This document shows, piece after piece, positions 32,248 to 43,640 of a stretch of 64,000 bases of DNA. Source of the stretch: Chondrus crispus (lineage: Eukaryota; Rhodophyta; Florideophyceae; Gigartinales; Gigartinaceae); NCBI RefSeq assembly GCF_000350225.1, contig NW_005178937.1, forward strand, positions 1 to 64,000, in the 5' to 3' direction. The position numbers and the translations under genes are program-made. The notes beneath the pieces are model-generated. The model was not told the origin of the DNA and ran no database searches. It saw only the letters and a program-made list of their open reading frames with translations. Position 1 is the first letter of the stretch, and the number at the start of each line of letters is the position of its first letter.

Positions 32248-34223
32248 CCATCGTCAATAGAATTAGTAGGTTAGAGACAACAGAGAGGTCAGAACTTCGA
32301 GAAAGAAACACATCTACGGGGTTCGCAGATAAGGAGTTTGAAGGAAAGGAGAGCAAGGCAGAGAAGCGAGACTGTATCCTTGGATGAGGCATTGAGCCTC
32401 TCGGAAAACACACACGCTTCATCACGGTACGCACGAGAAATGACGTTTCGAACGGACGGTCCGCCCACGTGGGGGGGGGAATGATGAAATCAAATTATAT
32501 ATACATATGTAAGCGTGTTGACAACAACCCGCTGAACCGGCGACACAAGTGAGAAGTCGATTCCAGCCATGCTGTGAAATTATAATCAAAAAGCAGGAAA
32601 AATTGCGGCAGCTGCAGTACGCACGATAAGTGGTGATCGTTTGCCACAGTCGGCGACATAACTATTCTAAGTCGCCCTGCAGCCAAGCCCCACCCGGCCT
32701 CACACGAAGCCGATCGTCACACTCCCTGCTAACACACTGCCCATGCTCGCCGAGCACGAAGACTCGTCCAAAGGGACCACCCTCAGACGAGCGCAGCTAC
32801 GAATTCACCCGCGGTGACCGACGTCGACGCTCACAATCGGTCCTATTATCTTTTTTTCAGGACGGTCTACTTAGCACTTACCACCATGATTTCTCTTCAA
32901 CTCTGTCTTTTCCTTGTTTCTTTTCTTTCCCTCTTTTCTGTTCTGTTTTACTCTATTCTATTTTATCTTATTTCTTTTTGTTGTCGCAGGACTCTGGCGA
33001 CGCGACCGCGTATCGCGGACTTCGATCAACAAGATCCCAAGGCAAATCGATAGATGGACGAGAAGGAGAAGGAAATTGCACCCGTCAGGAGCACGAGAGA
33101 AGATGGTGCGCAACTACAGATTGATACGACGGCAAATCCCGTCGGGAGCGCCAATCCAAAGGGCCCCCACATTTCGCATACGCGAAAATTGGTATTCTCG
33201 GGGAGAAAGGGGCAACGAAGGACTACAGCTGATACACCTCGACCACGGAGTATTGCTCGTGTTCCTTACGGACGTGCTTCTTTCAAATGGGGATTACACT
33301 GACGATGTCAGTTTCAATGACACAACCTGTACAGGAGCAGCATCAAACTTCGTCGAAAAGAGTATAATTAATATCGAACCAGCAATTACAACGCAGAGCT
33401 GACACAGGACACACCCCTAGTGTGTCGGAAAGGTTCGAAGGAAGGAGGGAAAACGCTCGTTGAGCTAGAGGGTTTTCTGAAGGGACAATGTTTTTTTTTG
33501 CAACCCCGAAATGATGGCGCACACCCAAGTACGCACGCGTCCATCGAAGGTGTCACACTTCCCTGGATCGAGAAGCATTTGTTTGAAAACACACCTCTCT
33601 ACAGGGGGGGGGGGACTAAAGAAAGAAAGGGACATTCGTCTTGAAGGGACGTCCTCGCCTCAGCAAAAACTCGTTGACAATTCTTGTCATAGAAGACAGT
33701 CGGTGGCCTTGCAAAACATGTGTGAACACTCAACCGTACACGCCTCGTCAACATGACATATGATCTACCTTTACCCGTTGCCGCTCATTCGTGTCGCGAT
33801 ACACACCTGCATGGCTAACAACCTCCGCCGTCGTTTCAGGAGGACCAACAGCCCTTCACGAATACGCTAACAATTGTTTTTACACGAACGACGCAGTCCT
33901 AAGTTCGCTACGGAATCCGCTCCCTGCTTTCATTTTCTTTTCTTTTTGGTTGCTCCGTTTTCTCTGTATATATTGGCTATGTGAGGTCACTTCGCCTACG
34001 CCGACTGTCTGCCACGGAGATTAAGGACACGCCACGCGTGCCCCGAACGAAGAAAAATAAGGCCATACCAGCCCAGCGGGCAGCGCCAGGGAAGCAAATT
34101 AATTGGGAGAGAGGGAACCGAACTGCGACTGCAGGAGTACCCATATGAGGACTTAGTCTGTCATCGAGACACGAAGAGAGTGAACCCGCAGGCCCCCCCT
34201 CGCAGCCACGAGTCATGGCGATT

Positions 34224-36165
34224 GACTTAGGAATGCGAGCGCCCCGCCAGCAAACGCATGAGGAAGGTGCGTGCGAACCACCCGAAACGCCTTCAAAAGT
34301 GTTAACAAAAATTGAGGGAAGTGCCAGCCGGGGTATACAACCCATTTGTTGTCACAAGCCCCACGCGTCGATCCGACCATCTTGCAAATTACCAGAGGGA
34401 AGGACCTCGACAAACCCTCTTTCCCACCGCCCCAGTTTCCCTTGAAAATGATCGATTGCGAGCGCACCCCGATGGGGAGCTCACACAGGAGACCCCAGCC
34501 TCTATCACGGCGACGCCGTCGCCCGCGCAGCCGTTGAAATACATCGAAAAGGACGCCCCCCCAAAAAGAGGAGGAAGAGGCGAGGTTTTTGAAACTCCTT
34601 TGCCGCCCCCGCTAGGGAAGCAGAATATGTTGTCAGGTCAGTACGAGACCAATTGCCTTTCCCTTTCACCTCGCTTTGCCCCTTTTTTATTTGTTTTGTG
34701 TATTGTAGGTGACGAGGGCATGAACCCACGGTGAGAATTCGGTGCAGCATCACCCGGACAGAGACGCGAAGCGCGATAGTCACAAGGGAAACGTTGGTGC
34801 GGGAAGAACCGAAGAGGGAGAGAGACGCGACATCACTTCCGCGATGACGATCGCAGAGGGGGCAGCTGCTACGAAGGAATTGGGTGCTCCTGGTGATTAG
34901 CTCTGAAGAATATCGCCATACGGAGTCAATGAAGAAAGAGCGGAGACACGTACAGCAGGTGTCTACAAGGAGATTGCAATCGACGGAAGCAATTAGGAGC
35001 ATCGACGTTGTCCGAAACCACATAGAAGGTACAGTAGAGCTCGGTCGCGGAAATAATTAGGCCAACCGGGTGCGACCGGATGGGTCAAGCACGTTCCAAG
35101 ACGACCTTTATTTTTCTTGCATCACAAAGACCAGGCCCCATGCCCCATGAGCACACACATAATGTGTTACGGTCTCTCTCTCCAATGGGACGGATGCTGT
35201 GAGGAAAGAACACCAGCCGGAGCAGTATGTACAATTGCCGACGGGTAGACCGACAGACCTACACGATCCATGCGATAAGGGAACAGAATATCCTACCTTT
35301 TTAATATGTTGAGATAATTCTTGGAAACGAGAGAATCTCTCGTTCCACATCGGAGATGTAGGTTGCAGAAAACTATTTAACAGGGAGGTGGTAGACTGAT
35401 ATGAGGAAGGAGCGGGACGACGAATCAAGACAGTGCCGCATGATCCGTGACCGTGTTGACCGCGGGACGGACAAAAGAGGAGCTTTTCCACGACCAATTC
35501 TCTTTGCACCTCCACGCCACGTTTTTACAATGACTAGGACGAATTGAGACTGCAATCACCCAGGATAACCCCACAACACGCCCACAGCGGTTTTAACACG
35601 CCGTATCAATACGGAAAGGGGAAAAAGAAGTTCACCAAAAATTCTACGAGACCTAAGAGCCCCAACGCGACACACCCGGTAGTCGCGTCCATCATTTATG
35701 GACGTCATCCGTCGGAAATCACTGTACTGTGTACATAGCTCGACCGGGAAACCAATGTTTTGGCGGATAAAGGGGAGAGGAGAAGACGGAGACAACTACC
35801 GGAAACTTTCTCTCTCATAACAACCCGCGTCGAGTGTCCAGTATGACAGGCTGGCAAGGAGATGCGAAACAGGCTCAGCGACACGCCGTGCCAAGGATAA
35901 AGAGGAGGAACTGAAAAGAAGGAAACGTAGGGGAATCAGGGGAGGGAAAATTGAAAATGCAGAAAGAGGAGGAAGTTGGTGAAAAGAGGGGTACGACCGC
36001 AGTGACGGTACGCAAAAAAAGAGGAGGAAGTTGGAAATAACAGGGGAGTTGCAAATGGGTTCTTTTTATCGCCCAAAGGTCGTACGATAAAGTCGCTAGT
36101 CGACTATTATGCGGGCAGGATGGGAAAAGAAGGACGAGTCGCAAGGGAGTGCTGTGGCCGCCGTC
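34224..36165. other. Unique 3' region of the giant gypsy, no clear gene
   Basis: 34224-35010 is shared with the partial copy at 4315-5101 and includes the 72-bp intron-like segment at 34637-34708. 35011-36165 has no counterpart elsewhere in the window and only short frames (35108-35515 minus is the longest and unrecognisable). Polypurine plus-strand tracts occur around 35880-36060. Confidence 0.5.
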
Positions 36166-38102
36166 TCAACGAGACGATGCCCCAAGGGATTTTCCCTTTG
36201 GAAGGGAGGTGACAAGCCGAGCTAGAACTCGCAAGTCGTCCAGGGACGCCCCCTGGAGAGCTTCTCCCTCCACACCATGAGCCATGAGAAGGCGATGGTA
36301 AACGGCGGCAGCAGAGGTATTTTCTTTGGGAATTGTAGATGATGGAGGGCCCGAGGTAGGGGCGAGGAGCGGACCCTCAGGTGAAGGGCAAGCCGGACGT
36401 GGGGTCGGATCCCCGGCCGACGGAGGGGCTTCTTGGATTGAAATAGTTCCCGTCGAGCAGCTCGCAGGAGGAATCTCGGCGCGCAGAGGAGCCTGAGGGC
36501 GGGTCAAGCCCACGGGTGCCGTGCATGACGGCAATGGCAAAGTAGGGGCGGGTGTGATGAGCTGTCCCTCGCGTGAAGGGGAAGCAGGAAGTGAGGTTGG
36601 ATTCACGTCGGAGGAAGACACGACTCGAAGCGACAAGGTTTCCGCCGAGCTCGTGGAAGGAAGTACGACGCACACTGGGGCTTCAGGCGCGGAGGGACGG
36701 ACCGGTGCAGGGAGAGGGGAAGTTGGGGCCGAAGGTCGAGAGCACATCTCAGGCTCTCGAGGATCCGCGTTCACCACAGTGACTGCGTTGGGGGTTGGTG
36801 GTTGATTTCCGAAACGGCGGCTCATCTGGGCCTCCCAGGCAGAACAGAGGGAGGAGGACCAGGGGTTGATCCACACGAAGTTGCCGGCAGCTGGATGATT
36901 CCTACCAGGGGAAAAAGAGGGTCGCTGGCGTGAAAAGGACCGAGACGAATTTTGTGGAGGAACGCAATCCCACGCTACGGTCTCGATCATATCGAGGAGG
37001 GCGTGCACTTCACGGTCCACATCGGACCCGCCAAGGGGGACAGAAAAATGGAGGAGACGCATCTGTTCGCGGAGTTTCGAAGGGAGGTGCCACAGGCGCC
37101 AACAGTCGAAAACTTCCCACAGGAGGGTGGCGGCGACTTTCACGCACCACTCTGTGAGAAACACAGTCCACAGCCCGTGCTGTGGATCGCGTAAATGACT
37201 GCCGTAATATGTCAGAATGGGTCCTAACTCAGCCCAGAAACCCTGACATACCTCGAATTGACTCCACCAGGACGGGGTTCGTTGGTATCGATTGGTGTAG
37301 TGCTGTCTGGAAATTTCACGAGCCTCAATCATCTGGTACGCCACGAAGTACCCAGTGTCGGATCGAACCCGACGTTCAAAGCGTACAGTATTTTGGAAAA
37401 GGAAAATACCGCCGCGCTTCGTATGGCGAAAGTTTGTGGAAAGAATGGCTTGGGTCCAAAACATGGCGTCGGCCGTGACGGTGCGTCGGTTGCGCCACAG
37501 TTGGTCCGCCTCGGACACGGGGTCACCGTAGGTGCAGTCGATGAGGTTGTCGAGGTAGAGCCGTTCCCCCTCCGACACTGCCAAGTGTCGCAGTGGTAAC
37601 ATGAAGGTATGAGGGCGTCGGCCATAGGAATCTCGATCCGAGTGAGCACAGCGTCCATGAAGCGCAGGGATAAGGAGGAGCGACCGCGCGGGGAGGAGTG
37701 ACGTAGGATGGAGGTGAGTATTGCGATGCGGGTGCGCCAGTCAAAGGTGTGAATGGCCTGCAAAGGGAGGTTACCGGGCAACATGCCCGCATCATCGGCG
37801 AAATTATTTTTGATGCCGTCGAGGTCGCGGACGCCCACAGAGGAGAACCATTGAGCAGAAGCAAACAGGGCTGCGTTATCACGCATGGTTTTGTTCTGCA
37901 GCTCCTCGAGCGAAGGATGACGGCGGGCCACCCAAGAGGAATAGTAGCCCGGATGGAAGGCCGGCTCGGCAGGGACGGTAACAGGGGGTAGACGGGGTAT
38001 GGAAGGAAGACCCCGGGGCACTTCGAACTTGCGAGGAAAGCCAACGCCCGGACGTCTAAGGGTGGCACTATCGTCCGAGTGTTCCGATGGAGAAGGAAGC
38101 AT
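36166..38102 (-). pseudogene. Antisense ORF in the 3' region of the giant gypsy
   Basis: From the ATG at 38102 the minus strand is open for about 165 sensible codons (HSDDSATLRRPGVGFPRKFE ... FMDAVLTRIEIPMADALIP). It then needs a -1 shift near 37600 to continue as LPLRHLAVSEGERLYLDNLI through to 36166. The middle is ordered and Trp-rich (PSWWSQFEVCQGFWAEL ... EWCVKVAATLLWEVF). The last 200 residues are Pro/Ser/Thr-rich linker ending in a short helix (LMAHGVEGEALQG). I recognise no domain. Because it starts 126 bp inside the 3' LTR, antisense LTR transcription could express it. Antisense ORFs are known in a few plant gypsy groups, but no homology can be claimed from sequence alone. Confidence 0.55.
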
Positions 38103-38215
38103 GGTATTTTCGTCTTACCCTTGCTAGAACGCCGCGCAGAGTGATTGATGACCGGGAGACACGGTCAGCAGCGGCAGGAGATTATACGATGGCTGGGCGT
38201 TGCGCAAGGGCGCTC

Positions 38216-38225
38216 AGAAGGGGGA
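38216..38225 (+). promoter_or_regulatory. Polypurine tract
   Basis: AGAAGGGGGA lies two bases before the 3' LTR, the expected place for plus-strand priming. Confidence 0.75.
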
Positions 38226-38227
38226 TA

Positions 38228-39164
38228 TGTAGTGCAATACGCACCTGAAAAGGGGGGTGAAAAGAGATGAAAATGATGGGGTATGACAAGCAAAAGTGGA
38301 ACTCATTTCACTTTATTATTTTAATTATTAATTTTAATTAGCCGCATAGTAGTTATTTAACATTAGATTAGATCTAGGATCTAGCGCCGAGAGCTACTGT
38401 AGTGGCTCCGGCGGGGCGATATATACCTTAGCCCTCTGACGACCAAGTCAGTAAAGGTAACCCGAGTTGCCGGAGTTGAATGTCGCCTTGGTCGAAGTCC
38501 GTCTCTATCAAGACGCTCCCTTTTACCTAAGCCTACGGCATCCTCTATCGCTCGGGGTCCCCTTTTTCCTTATCAATTTTCCTTTATTTCCCTATCCTAA
38601 TTTCCCTTAATCTTGAGTTGGTCCCACCTTGTAGGATTGCGATCCGCAACGTGACGTCATTTGCCATCGGTCTTTTGTGTTGGTGCACCAGTGGTGCTTT
38701 TCTCAGTGTTGGTTCCATCGGAATCTGGTTGCGACCGATCCGTTGTTGGTACTTTGCCATCGGGCAGTACGACGGTGTAGCGCTGCTACGTTTTCTTCTT
38801 TCCCGACGGGCTACGTTGCGACGTCCCCGTCGAAGACCTTATCAAGGGTATAAGGTGTACAAGGCACTCTTCGAGCATTGGATTTACGACCCATCGGACT
38901 AGGTTTACCTAAACACCCCTCCGAACTCGTCGAGCAGTGGCCTTTACAAATCTCTACCACCATTTAGCGATCCCGGGCTGGGCCCTTCTCTTTGCCCCCC
39001 CTATCAGGGATCCGAGCTACTGCGGGCCGCAAACCCGCTTAAAGAGGAGAGGGAGCTTCGAACACTCCGTAGCGCTGTGCCGTTGGCAGTTGTTGTTTTT
39101 GTTGCTGTTGTTTGTGTTGGACCGTCGGACCTTGGTCTCTGCCTAACAGGCGCATTGCACTACA
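38228..39164 (+). repeat. 3' LTR (937 bp) of the giant gypsy element
   Basis: Starts TGTAGTG, ends CACTACA, and is followed directly by the second CAGAT. Confidence 0.95.
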
Positions 39165-39790
39165 CAGATCTAGTTTCACGGAACAGCATGACGCGCCCGG
39201 AGGCGTTATGTGCACCTCATTCTCCGCGGAACTCAGAGCCACAATCGGTGTATTTTCAGGTTGTGCGAAATCCGACCATCGTGTACCAAGGAATATGAAA
39301 TGCTCTCTCGCGGTATGGAAGACAAGATAACGCTCTACTTTGCGAACTACGAAGAATGGTCACGACACTTACTCGTGATCCTAGATGTTATCTTGACATC
39401 GTATGGATCAGCTCTTACTGCGAGCTGCAAGAAAACGAACAAGCTGAAAAGTGAGCGAAGCTGGCGTTGAAATTGTCACTGTGAGAAAACGTTACAGTCG
39501 CAGTCGAATTTCACGACGCCAAAGCGGCAATTCGCCGCGCAAAGAGGAGTGCCGCCAACCATGTTGACGAGCTCCCCGACAAAATGCAAGGTAACTGGAC
39601 GCGAAGAAAAGCCCGCGTCATTCTACACCACGTGTACACCGGATGTTGTGCCCTACGTCAACCTTTGAGGGCATTCTTAAGCTAAGAGACAGAACCTGCC
39701 GGATGTGTGACGCAGAAGACACAGTCTCTCATATTTCACGTGCCCTGCTCGCTCAACACGGAGGAGAGCTCACTTTACAGGCAGATAAAA
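39165..39790 (+). pseudogene. LINE-like element, 3' half
   Basis: After CAGAT the interrupted frame resumes as SSFTEQHDAPGGVMCTSFSAEL, an RNase H-like block. Near 39640-39760 comes CCALRQPLRAFL, then RTCRMCDAEDTVSHI with HVPC, the C-x2-C...H...C knuckle typical of LINE C-termini. Stops and shifts are frequent. Confidence 0.7.
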
Positions 39791-41177
39791 TGTAGAGCTT
39801 GAATACTTCGAAAAGCGCTTCAGAATCTGGGGTATTTAGTTAGGGAAGGGGAGCCCGAACTAAAAAGGCTTTCCTGGTTGGATAGCAATTAACTGTAGCC
39901 TCTCACAAAAAAGAACGCAATGGCTGATGATTGAATATGTCTTAGCATTATATCCACATTTATTAGAGGAGTTTAAGCGTTTGCGATAGGTTGTTGTCAA
40001 GTTTTCTACTTCCGTGTTACAATCTTTCGCCAGATATTGGTATGGGGCGGAGGGGCTGGAAAGAAACAAGTTCCTTCGTCACGGAAAGGTTACAGTAGAT
40101 GGTATGCGGTACTAATGCACAGTGGATAAGCTCTAATATGGTGGTTAAAGTTAGCTTAACAGTCCTGTACATGTGTGCAATACCTTTTTTCCGACCACCA
40201 CAGATAATGTGAGGCTAAAGTTGGGGAGATGGGCGCCGTCGGGGACGGGGGGAAGGTGCCGAAAAACAGAAGACCCAAAAGTACCGTCCTCCACAAGGCG
40301 CCGTTGAAGGCTGTTTTCACATTATTTTGTGCGGTGTATCTAAGCCACTATGGAATGCCCGTGAGAAACCTAAAAATCGGTTCCCCCTGAGCTCACATCA
40401 GCAAAGAGCAGATGGCAGCAGCTCTGGGACTCAGCCCGAAAGCAGCCCTGAACAAAGCATTTAAGCAAGACAATCGAAGACTGGCGGAGAGCCGGGCGTC
40501 TTTTCGCGTCGGATATGGCCTGCATAGTCCAGAGGATTAGTTCTTCCGAGCTTGCGTCTTGCTGTAAAGGGGAGTGCCCTTTGTTTCGGACAGATTGTAA
40601 AATAAGATTAAAAACATCTCCATCAGGTCAGATTGGGATTTTGCACCGCCAAAAGAAAGCTCTCGTTCTGGTCCACAAGCCTCATCAGCCAGCAAATACG
40701 TGGCGCCCGCGGAAAGTACGGGAAACCCGTGCAAAATCGAGTCCGCCACCACAACTGACGGCGTGCAAACGGAACGAGATGATCAGACCCACACGGTCCA
40801 TCTCTGAGAAATCACAGTTTTATTTGAGGTTTTTGGAAAGTCACGTCACTGATGCAACCACATCCTCAGGCCCTTCTGCGACGCTTTACACTGCGCCATG
40901 GCACGCTGCATGTTCATGGACCGAGATCTTCCCTTCAACATGGACACCAATAAACCAGCTTGCGCCGCACGCCCGCTCCACAAGTAGGCGTAGAACTCCT
41001 CTCCTTCCAGCACATGCCTTTTACCGCGGGCAGCAGCCTTTTATGCTATTGCGGCAGCCTTCAGTTTGCACTGTAGACGTTTGGCGGCATCTGATTTCAT
41101 CTTCCCCCTCGTCAAGTACAGAGCCCTTTCTGATGTTAAAAAAGCCCCTTTAGAGGTGTCCATAAATTCACAGTCTG
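39791..41177. other. Mostly unannotatable; 3' part of a pogo-like remnant
   Basis: No convincing gene. The 212-codon plus-strand frame at 40515-41153 is Pro/Ser-rich and probably a shadow. The minus strand between 41150 and 40850 carries helical Arg/Lys-rich frames with stops that could be the C-terminus of the transposase upstream. Confidence 0.4.
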
Positions 41178-42690
41178 TTATTGTAGCGTCCTCAACCAAC
41201 ACCGCGTCGCACTTTCTGTGCGCTTTAATTCCAGCAAGTGTTCCAACTCCGAAACTGACACCATCGTGTCTGCGTCATTTGAGCTTTGAGGGCGGGGCAT
41301 TCCATGCAGCTGGCTTGCGTCAAACGGCCAAATTCCAGCCCTCCGAAGGCCCGTTGTGATGTTGTGAGCGGTAAAGGCCTTATTAAAAGCATTTGTCAAC
41401 ATACTTCAAAACGAGAAGGCGTCCCAATCGTTCGAGTACGATTTAGAAACAGACAGGTTCACTGCTTCATTCAATGCATTTTTTAATGACAAAAGCACAT
41501 TGACTTCTAGCGGTTGTGTTTTGCCAGAAGTGTGCGCGGGGAGGGCAGTCACAATCACCCCATGTGCATTGAGCATCTGTAGCGTTCTAATCGACATGTG
41601 GCATCGATATTCATCTAAAATTAGTAGAACTTTTCGATTGTGGGAAGTTAGGTTCGCCACATGCTTGACGAAATGAGTACACCGAACATAAAACTTATCA
41701 CTGTCAACCCCTCCTCCTTCCGCGGGCATTCCAAAAACGGAATGCCTTGGCAAGTAGTCAGAGAATGACTCCGTAACCCTTTGTCCATTACGTTCCACAA
41801 CACGGTAAGGCAATCTTACACCTTTGAAAGCAAAGAGTGGCGGGGCAACATGACTTGAGGCAGAAAGCGCCGGGAAAATTCTGACATGATTTTGGTTAAG
41901 AAAATTGCTCATTTTGGCATCCGCCGTGCTGTTTCGGGTGACGTAACCACGGCTGCTGCCATTGCCAGTCACATCTCGTTGCGGCGTGGCTCGGGTCTCG
42001 TCGCAATTCCATATGCGATTGACGTCAATATGGTGCTCGATGATAGTTTTTTCGAGGGTACTGAAATAATGCGTGAGCACAGCAGCATTGCAGGCTCGAA
42101 ACAGAACGCTTTCCAGTCGGGGAGGTTTGACAAACCTTATCTCGTCGCGGTGTCTTTTAGAGAAATTGCGCAAGAAACGGTCGCTCAGAGTGAGGTTTTA
42201 AACTTCAAAAGGCTCCGACGCACAGGGAGCATTTCGACAAGGTAATCGACACGGCCTCCATGAGCTGTACACGTCGAAGGGGGAGACCACGCTCTGCATA
42301 TATGATCAATAGTGATACGATCATCTCCTCCTCCACATTCGTGAGGGTATCGTGGCGTGAGTGTGAAGCTCTCACAAGCTGGGTTTTTGGGATTTGCGGC
42401 TTGGATGCAGCTGCATATTTTGGACTTGGGAATGTTTGTGATGGAAGATGCGTGGAGATAGGTACTTCCATTGCGCACCAGACTTATTGCAGCTTCGATG
42501 CGCTATTCACGTTTGTTTGAGGCCATGGCTCTCTCGGAGGTATTCGGTGGGAGCACGTGGTAGACAGGGAATACGCCGTGCAGCTGCTCAGTTTGGTGTT
42601 TCAAGGGATTGCTTCGCAATGAGCGGGAAAAGAAGGAGCTTGCAATTTGAACTGACCGCCCACCATGTCGTAACTTGTCCTGCAATCCGA
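41178..42690 (-). pseudogene. Pogo/jerky-type (DDE_1) transposase
   Basis: N-terminal pieces in shifting frames give a psq-like helix-turn-helix (AISLVRNGSTYL ... SITNIPKSK) and a Tc5/CENP-B-like one (LTNVEEEMIVSLLIIYAERG). The core (42173-41406) has IWNCDETRA, LLILDEYRCHMS and LPAHTSGKTQPLEV. The third acidic residue is Glu where many relatives have Asp. The tail (41402-41178) has AHNITTGLRRAGIWPFD. Such enzymes move Tc1/mariner-superfamily elements and bind their ends with the double HTH. Frameshifts at about 42500, 42200 and 41405 inactivate it. I did not find its terminal repeats. Confidence 0.75.
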
Positions 42691-42867
42691 TTCGGCAGGC
42701 TGGTTTTTAATGTTACCTGTTGGTTTTGGCCGTATTTGATGTGGGACTGGAGGCGTTGGAGCCCAGACTGACCAATGGCCGGCATGTTTACGTATCTTCC
42801 AATTTTTTTGCATGTCCGAACTTTTTTTCACTGTTCAAAATTTTGGGCACGCCCCCTTTACTGCTCG
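42691..42867. other. Short spacer
   Basis: Between the pogo-like remnant and the copia 3' LTR. The last five bases, GCTCG (42863-42867), are the copia target duplication. Confidence 0.7.
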
Positions 42868-42963
42868 TGTGTGAACTGGAGACCGATGAATCTTCGTTTA
42901 ATCGTCGTCGCTCGTGGGTTAAGTCTGTCTTGTGCGGTACAAAATGTTCTGTGCGGTCAAACA
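42868..42963 (-). repeat. Copia LTR (3' LTR of the minus-strand element)
   Basis: 96 bp, same length as its partner. A second copy of its edge, TGTGCGATCAAACA, lies at 42992-43005, followed by CCCCGGG. The LTR may therefore once have extended to 43005, or its edge was duplicated. Confidence 0.8.
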
Positions 42964-42984
42964 CTACAAAATGGCTATTTGCGA

Positions 42985-43640
42985 ATGTGATTGTGCGATC
43001 AAACAGTCCCCGGGTTCGCCAATAGGAGTTTTGGGGCGGAGATGCTTGGGTTACATAGGGGCTACTGTGTGCGATGTGGTCCGAGTGGTTGGTGAAGTAG
43101 TCGGAGAGGTTTTTGTTGGAAGGGATATGTTTGATGTTGACGGTTCCTCTTTGGATGTGGTTGGGGATGAGGTAGTGTTTGACGTCAATGAATTTTTCAG
43201 CGTTTAGTGGGCGCCGAGTTTTGGTAATATCTCCCTCTCTCCGAATCTCGTTCTCTCTTGTCGTTGTTTGTCTTGTGAGCATGCCGGACATGATAGGCGA
43301 ATTTTTGTGGTTGCCAGTGATGCTGGAGGGCCGTGTACTGTTTTAGTTTTCGCGATATTTGGTATGGTGCGGAGGGGGGCGTGGTTGAGTTTGAGGTGCC
43401 AATGATGTACGATTTTGTCGTATTGTAGTCTTGTCCGCCATGTGCGTGGTTACTTGGTTGGGGTCGTAGTGCTTACCAGTTGTCATACGGTCGCCTCATG
43501 CACCGCATCTTGCTTTACGATCAGTGACAGCTCCCGTGTGGTCCCGTATGCAGCGGACCGTCATGGTGAGAGGTATTAATTTTTTCGTGCTTTGGGATCG
43601 TGCTGTCTGGAATCCATTTGATGTTTTTTGTGTTATCTAG
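42985..43640 (-). pseudogene. pol: Copia RT start fused to RNase H end
   Basis: Near 43640-43500 the minus strand reads LDKLDNTKNI, WIPDSTIPKHEK and RDHTGAVTDRKARCGA, the first blocks of copia RT. From 43320 it reads LTGNHKNS, then FIDVKHYLI, then HIPSNKNLSDYFT, the last block of copia RNase H. The RT palm (YxDD) is absent, so an internal deletion joins the two. Confidence 0.75.

Larger units (their letters stand above)
26115..34221 (+). repeat. Three tandem 2.70-kb units inside the giant gypsy
   Basis: Units run 26115-28815 (2701 bp), 28816-31517 (2702 bp) and 31518-34221 (about 2704 bp). Each has the integrase tail and chromodomain, then about 1.9 kb of non-coding downstream sequence with several pyrimidine tracts. 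Units are nearly identical. The junction joins CGATT (which reads on as CGATTGACTTAGG at 34219-34231) to TTTGCG (which reads GGAGTTTGCG at 26111-26120), so the breakpoint shares only two T residues. That suggests an initial illegitimate duplication followed by unequal exchange. Confidence 0.95.
18974..39164 (+). mobile_element. Complete 20.2-kb Ty3/gypsy chromovirus
   Basis: Two LTRs, 18974-19909 and 38228-39164, share TGTAGTG...CACTACA ends. They are flanked by a CAGAT duplication and enclose a primer site, gag, protease, RT, RNase H, integrase and chromodomain in the Ty3/gypsy order. The internal part is 18.3 kb because three tandem 2.7-kb units follow pol and a 3.2-kb 3' region carries an antisense ORF. 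I count about nine substitutions and one indel between the LTRs, about 1%, so the insertion is fairly recent. The gag-pol is nevertheless broken by three TAG codons and several frameshifts, so this copy depends on proteins from elsewhere. Removing it with one CAGAT restores an open RNase H-like frame in the LINE. Confidence 0.95.

Noticed and set aside
40515-41153. 212-codon plus-strand ORF
   Set aside because: Low-complexity Ser/Pro/Arg composition and no motif. It lies opposite a likely transposase tail.
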